A DNA stretch of 64,000 nucleotides from Dromiciops gliroides (Eukaryota; Chordata; Mammalia; Microbiotheria; Microbiotheriidae): the NCBI RefSeq assembly GCF_019393635.1, contig NC_057863.1:5742191-5806190 (forward strand). Reading direction: 5' to 3'. Both the position numbers and the translations under genes were made by a program. This document shows, in pieces, positions 59,311-64,000 of the stretch (within the stretch, counting starts at the first letter, position 1; each line of letters begins with the position of its first letter). The notes below the pieces were generated by a model that was given only the letters and a program-made list of their open reading frames with translations, ran no database searches and was not told where the DNA came from.

Positions 59311-60840
59311 ATATATTGCTTCACTGTCACATGCCTCTCCTGGTTATCTTTTTTAATTAGTCTATTTTGGTTTTTGCTTTCTCTGAGATCATGATTGGTA
59401 CCCCTGAATTTTTTTTTTGTTTCTTTGTTTTGACGGGAGCCAAAGTGTAAGTAGTTTTGATTTATGATTTCTTGAATTATTATGTCTAGGCTTTTTTAAA
59501 ATCATGGTTTTTGGATAGTTCAATAATTCTTAAATTATCTCTCAATCTATTTTGCAGATAGGTTGTATTTTCAATAAGATATTTCATGCTTTCTTCTTTT
59601 TTTATTTTTCTGGACTTTGTTTTATTGTTTATTGTTATCTCTAGGAGTCCTTAGCTTCCACTTACCCAATTCTATTTTTGTAAGTAATTATTTTGTTCAG
59701 TGATATGTTCTACCTTTTTTCCTCTATGTGGTCTATTATGTTTTTTTTTTTAATTTTCTTTTTTTTCTGTGAATTTTTGTGCCTCTTTTACCATTAGGCC
59801 AATTCTGTTTTTAAAGCATAATTTTCTTCAGTATTCATCTGTGCTTCCTTTGTCAATATGTTAATTTTGTTTTCATAAAATTCTTCTATCACTCCCACTT
59901 ACTATCGCAATTTTTCTTCTACCTCTTTTATCACTTCCTTTAATGTTTCCAATAATTCTTATTGAACCTATATCCAATTAGCAATTTGTTGAAGCTTTGA
60001 TGGTAGCTGTTTTCATGTTGTGTTTTTTTTGTTTGTTTGTTTGTGTGTTTGTTTTTTTGTTTGTTTGTATTCTGAGTCTTGGTCTTGGTCTTGTCTTGGT
60101 CTTCCCTGCCACTATAGAAGTTTTTTATGGTCAAGTTCTTCTTTTCTTGTTGTTTGGTCATTTACATTGAGGTTGGGCTCTACTCATGTAAGGGTATTGA
60201 GGCACTGTCCCAAGCTTTAGGATTTTTTTTGTGCTACTGTTTACAGAGATGGTTCTGGGATATCCGTAAGTTTTCAATGCTTCCAAGTTGACAAGAACTA
60301 TGGAGATTTGTAATCATTCCTGTCCTAGTCTATGCTCTGGTCTTTCCCAGAAAAGGGGCCTGCTCTTAACAGCTTATAAGCTACAAGCACTAGTGCTCCT
60401 CTTGGCCTTGGAAAGGTGACCAGGTCGTCTGCTCCCTTGTGACCAATCACAAATGTTCCTCTTCACCCTATAATTGTGACCTAGAACAACTGCTATGTAT
60501 AATAGAAGTGCCAATTAGCACCAGTTGTACCCAATCCCAACAAAGGGTCACCTTTAATCATTTTCCGACCAGCTGTCTCACCACCACCACTCCCATACCA
60601 TCTTTGGGCTGGGAGTTTCTGAAGCTGCTGCTTCTGCTGCTGCCTTGACTCCTAAGCCTACCATTGCTCCTGGTACCATGTGACACCCTAGTCAGTGCCC
60701 AATTCACTGTCACAGGCCTCTCCTGCTACCTGCTAAATTGTCTTAGGCTGGAAATATATTTCATTCTGATCTTTTGTTGAGTCTGCAACTCCAAAATTTA
60801 ACTGAAGAATTGCTTTAATGTTGTTTGGAAGGGAATGTTA
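59311..60840 (-). mobile_element. Antisense L1/HAL1-like 5' part with ORF1 remnant
   Basis: At 59760-59960 the plus strand is the complement of an L1 ORF1 coiled coil (for example CATTAGGCCAATTCTGTTTT, TAAAGCATAATTTTCTTCAG). 60060-60840 is GC-richer and fits a 5' UTR. ORF2 sequence (below 59310) follows after a short, partly unassigned junction (59310-59500), so most of ORF2 is missing. That fits a HAL1-type element or a deletion. Confidence 0.55.
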
Positions 60841-61304
60841 GGTGAGTTTATCTAAATAACTACCACTATTCAGCCTGTGAATCTGTTTTAAGCTTTAATA
60901 ATCTCCTTTTTTCACCATCTGTGAATCATGGCTCCCTGTTGGAATTGGTTGCTATGGGAAAAGCTGCCCTCCAGAATGTGGTTTTCCCAAAAGTTCTGCC
61001 TAAATGATTTTAAGTAATGGGTTACCTTCCCAATATGGGCTCATAGGGCTATAGTTCTGGTGTTGGGAGGGGATTAAAGTTGGAAAGATTGAATCTCAGA
61101 GGCCTTCTCACTCAACCCCCTCCTTTTACACAGAAGATCATCCAGAAGGGATGAGTTACTTCTGCAAATCCCCCTAAGGAGTTACATGAAAAAGGTATTT
61201 GCCATTTGGTTTTCACTCGAGTCATGTTACTTCATAATCACACTGCAGTTGGTCCTGACTGATAAATATTTTCTTTAAATTTCTACAACTGTATCTGATT
61301 TAAA
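60841..61304. other. No recognised gene
   Basis: Unassigned. 61060-61160 has a weak antisense MIR-like stretch (CTCAGAGGCCTTCTCACTC, CTCCTTTTACACAGAAGATC). Confidence 0.3.
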
Positions 61305-61380
61305 TGGATAGATGGATGGAGGGATGGAAGGAGGGAGGGAAGGAAGGAAGAAGGGAAAGAGAGAGAAAGAGAGATAAAAG
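61305..61380 (+). repeat. (GGAT)n(GGAA)n(GAGA)n simple repeat
   Basis: ATGGATGGAGGGATGG blocks, then GGAAGGAAGAAGG, then AGAGAGAAAGAGAG. Confidence 0.85.
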
Positions 61381-62078
61381 TATTCATTGAAAAATGGACA
61401 TAATCTGTGGATGGGTTTTGGCTGGGATCCCCCTGGGTCCAGGGGGGATGCTTTGTCCACTGTGTCACCTGGCTTCCCCATGATGACATCATTAGGGTTA
61501 AATTGAGGGGTGAGGGGAATGCACTGGGGGAGGGGGAAGGGCAGAGGTGAAATCCTACATGAGAGAAACAGGTAAAGGCTTATGGAGTGGGGGAAGAGAT
61601 GGAGGAGGAGCAGGGCAGTAAATTAATTTCACACTCATCAGAAAAGGCTCAAATATCTTGAACTCATCAGAGTTGCCTCAAGGAAGAATTAACACACACA
61701 CCCAACTGAGTGGAGTAATCATTCTAACCCTGCAGGAAAATAGGAGGGGAGGGGGATGAAGAGAAAGGGCCAAAAGAAGGAAGGGCAGATTGGGGGAGGG
61801 GACAGACAGAAGCAAATCCCTTTTGAAGAGGGATAGGAAGAAAGAAGATGGATAATAGAATAAATATCATGGGGAAGGGAATAGGATGGAAGGGAAACAG
61901 TTAACAATAGTAATCATGAAAAAGAGAAAAGGGGGAAAATTGATACAAAAAATGTACATAATGAAAAAAAATGCAGACCACAGAAAGTTTCTTTGGTCAC
62001 AAGCAAGATCAAAATAAACCCTCAGAAGAACAAAAACAAAATCAAAGCTCCTATATCCAAAGATTCCAGAAAAAAAAT

Positions 62079-62850
62079 ATGAATTGGCCTCAGGCCATAG
62101 AAGCAATCCAAAAGGACTTTGAAGATAAAGTAAGAGAGGTATAGAAAAAATGGAAAAAGCAATGAGAGTGATGCAGAAAACTCATGAAAGAAAAAAATTC
62201 AACAGCTTGAAAAGTCAAATGGAAAAGCTGTCTTAAGAAAATAATTGCCTAAGAATTAGGAAGGAACAAACGGAAACTAATGACTTTTTGAGAAACCAAG
62301 ACACAATAAAGGAAATCCAAATTAATGAAGAAATGGAAGGCAATGTGAAATACCTCCTTTGAAAAACAGCTGACCTGGAAAATAGATCCAGGAGAGATAA
62401 TTTGAAAACTATTGAACTACCTGAAAATCACGATCAAAAAAAGAGCTTAGACATCATCTTCCAAGAGATTGTCAGGGAAAATTGCCCTGAAGTTCTAGAA
62501 TCAGAAGGTAAAACAGAGATTGAAAGAATCCACTGATCACCTCCTGCAAGAGATCCCAAAATGAAAACTTACAGGAATATTATTGACAAATCCCAGAGAT
62601 CCCAGGTCAAGGAGAAAATATTGCAAGCAGTCAGAAAGAAACAACTGAAGTACTGTGGAGTCACAGCTTGTACATCACAGGATTGGAGGGCATGGAATAT
62701 GATATTCTAGAGGGCAAAGGAATTGGGATTACAACCAAAAATCACCTAGCCAGCAAAGCTGAGTAGGAAAAAATGAAAATTCAATGAAAAAGAGGATATT
62801 CAGGCATTTGTGATGAAAAGACCTGCATGGAATAGAAAATTTGACTTTTA
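62079..62850 (+). pseudogene. L1-type ORF1 remnant, disabled
   Basis: An ATG at 62079-62081 opens a coiled-coil-like Lys/Glu-rich stretch that stops after about 22 codons. Later frames keep LENRSRRDN (about 62374-62400) of the RRM and KEKILQAVRKKQL (about 62612-62650) of the C-terminal domain. Parallel to the ORF1 remnant at 1149-2040. Several stops and a frameshift. Confidence 0.75.
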
Positions 62851-63556
62851 AATACAAGACCTTGGGAGAAGCATAAAAAGGTAAACAGGAAAAAGAAATC
62901 ATGAGGGAGATTAAAAAGTTAAACTGTTCACATTGCTACATGGGAAAATGATACTTATAACTCATAAGAACTTTCTCAGTATTAGGGCAGGTGAAATGTG
63001 GGAATTGATTATGAAGGGATGATATCTGTAAAGCATTTTTTGTGTGTATCTTTTTTGAGGGTCAATCAAGGTGGGGTGGCATGCCTAGGGTTGAGCAGCT
63101 GGTGACTTGTGCCTGAGGCTATAATTGTGCTTGGGTCCTCCTTGGTCCTGGGCAGGTGCTTTGTCCACTATGTCACCTACCCACCAATAATGACATCTTT
63201 AAAATAAAATTAAAGGGTGGGAGAATTGCACTGAGAGAAAGGGAAAGGGAGAGGTGGAGTGGGGTAATGTATGTCACATAAAGGAGGCAAGAAAGAGCTT
63301 ATAGAGTAGATGGGGAAGATGGGGGAGGAGTGGGGTAGTAATGAATCTTACTCTCATCAGAATTGGCTCAAAAAGGGAATAACATAAACACGGAATAACA
63401 TAAACACTCAAGTGGGTATAGTAATATATCTTGTCCTTCAGGGAAGTGAGAGGGGAAGGGGATAAGAGGGGAGAGGAAAAGGAAGAGAGGGCAACTTGGG
63501 GGAGGGGCAGTCAGAAGCAAAAAACATTTGAGGAGGGAAAGGATAAAAGAACATAG

Positions 63557-63682
63557 AGGGGCAGCTAGGTGGTGCAGTGCATAAAGCACAGGCCCTGGCT
63601 TCAGGAGGACGTGAGTTCAAATCCGGCCTCAGACACTTGACACTTACTAGCTGTGTTAATTGCCCTGCAAAAAGAAAAAAAA
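63557..63682 (+). mobile_element. tRNA-derived SINE (WSINE1-like) with core deletion
   Basis: GGGGCAGCTAGGTGGTGCAG, AGTTCAAATCCGGCCTCAG, CTTGACACTTACTAGCTGTG, then a jump to TAATTGCCCTGCAAAAAG. About 25 bp around GACCCTGGGCAAGTCACTT are missing. Inserted in the LINE spacer. Confidence 0.88.
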
Positions 63683-64000
63683 ACATACAAAATATGAAGA
63701 GCAAATAGGATGGAGGGAAACACAGTTAGCAATAGTAATTAGGGGAAAAAATGAAGTAGAGGCAAGAACAATGTCAGATGATGACAAATATGATGATTGT
63801 GGTGGTGGTGATGATAGTAGATACTTTGCTGGGCTATTATGAAGAAAATATTTGCCAAACTAAGGTGCTATATAAATATTAGCTATTACTGTTTTTGCAA
63901 TAATCAACCTCATGGGTGGTTTTTAAATAAATCTCTCTTTAAAGTACAATATAAATGTAGTTTACTATAGGAAAAACAGGGGATGAGCAGGATGCTATCA

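Larger units (their letters stand above)
61395..63760 (+). mobile_element. LINE (L1/HAL1-like) block with ORF1 between homologous flanks
   Basis: A first AG-rich block (61410-61930) precedes ORF1 (62079 to about 62850). A second block (62990-63760) follows and matches the first in order: antisense SINE remnant, GATGACATC junction, AG-rich spacer, CTCATCAGAA, GAGGGGAAGG, and GGATGGAGGGAAACACAGTT near 63709. No ORF2 sequence is recognisable before the window end. The element is rearranged, tandem, or a subfamily with related sequence on both sides of ORF1. Confidence 0.6.

Noticed and set aside
61275..61492. Two overlapping minus-strand frames of 68-69 codons rich in Ser, Leu and Pro
   Set aside because: They come from the GGAT/GGAA repeats and an antisense SINE remnant.

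Overview
The window looks like repeat-dense, AT-rich nuclear DNA of a marsupial. The main evidence is a tRNA-derived SINE that opens with GGGGCAGCTAGGTGG, contains GAGTTCAAATCC and a CACTTACTAGCTGTGTGACC core, and ends in poly-A. At least eleven copies are present. It lacks the longer 3' tail I associate with the American opossum SINE, so an Australasian marsupial (WSINE1-type SINE) is my best guess. The background is L1, L2, MIR/MAR1-type SINEs, CR1/L3-like sequence, hAT-type non-autonomous elements and an endogenous retrovirus. I found no convincing exon of a known protein-coding gene on either strand. Nearly all long reading frames are pieces of retroelements or open simple repeats. The window is most likely intergenic or deep intronic.

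Layout. Bases 447-8380 are one near-complete but dead L1. Its ORF1 and ORF2 carry stops and frameshifts, and it has been hit by two SINEs and by a second, 5'-truncated L1, each with its own target-site duplication (TSD). Bases 8.4-17.7 kb hold scattered SINEs, a CR1/L3-like block, a hAT-like remnant and a locally CpG-rich segment (15.6-16.3 kb) with a TATA box and a splice-donor match. Bases 17.7-19.3 kb contain an inverted repeat of about 90 bp around a 1-kb core, beside an open frame of unknown origin. Bases 20-25 kb are mostly antisense L2. Bases 25.2-27.2 kb are old L1 debris. Bases 27.17-30 kb are a degenerate retrovirus: an LTR, a tRNA-Arg-type primer site, a 271-codon Gag-like frame with a defective zinc knuckle, and a polypurine tract.

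From 30 to 58 kb there are SINEs, L2 pieces (including an abutting inverted pair at 33.8-35.6 kb), a 188-bp near-palindrome (31.9-32.1 kb), a microsatellite born from a SINE tail (32.5-32.7 kb), a LINE carrying a fossil antisense SINE (36.95-37.5 kb), a hAT MITE with an exact 8-bp TSD (37.9 kb) and inverted tetranucleotide arrays (41.75-42.03 kb). A retroposed U6 snRNA copy with a 14-bp TSD lies at 57.36 kb. Bases 58.1-60.8 kb are an antisense L1/HAL1-like element, and 61.4-63.8 kb are a plus-strand LINE with an ORF1 remnant flanked on both sides by homologous blocks.

The genes here do not work together as a pathway. The content is a record of LINE-driven insertions (L1, SINEs, U6 copy), cut-and-paste MITEs and one retroviral invasion. 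I did not find a clearly new biological system. The best leads are the LINE family that amplified with a SINE inside it, the foldback-like structures, and the CpG/TATA/donor segment.
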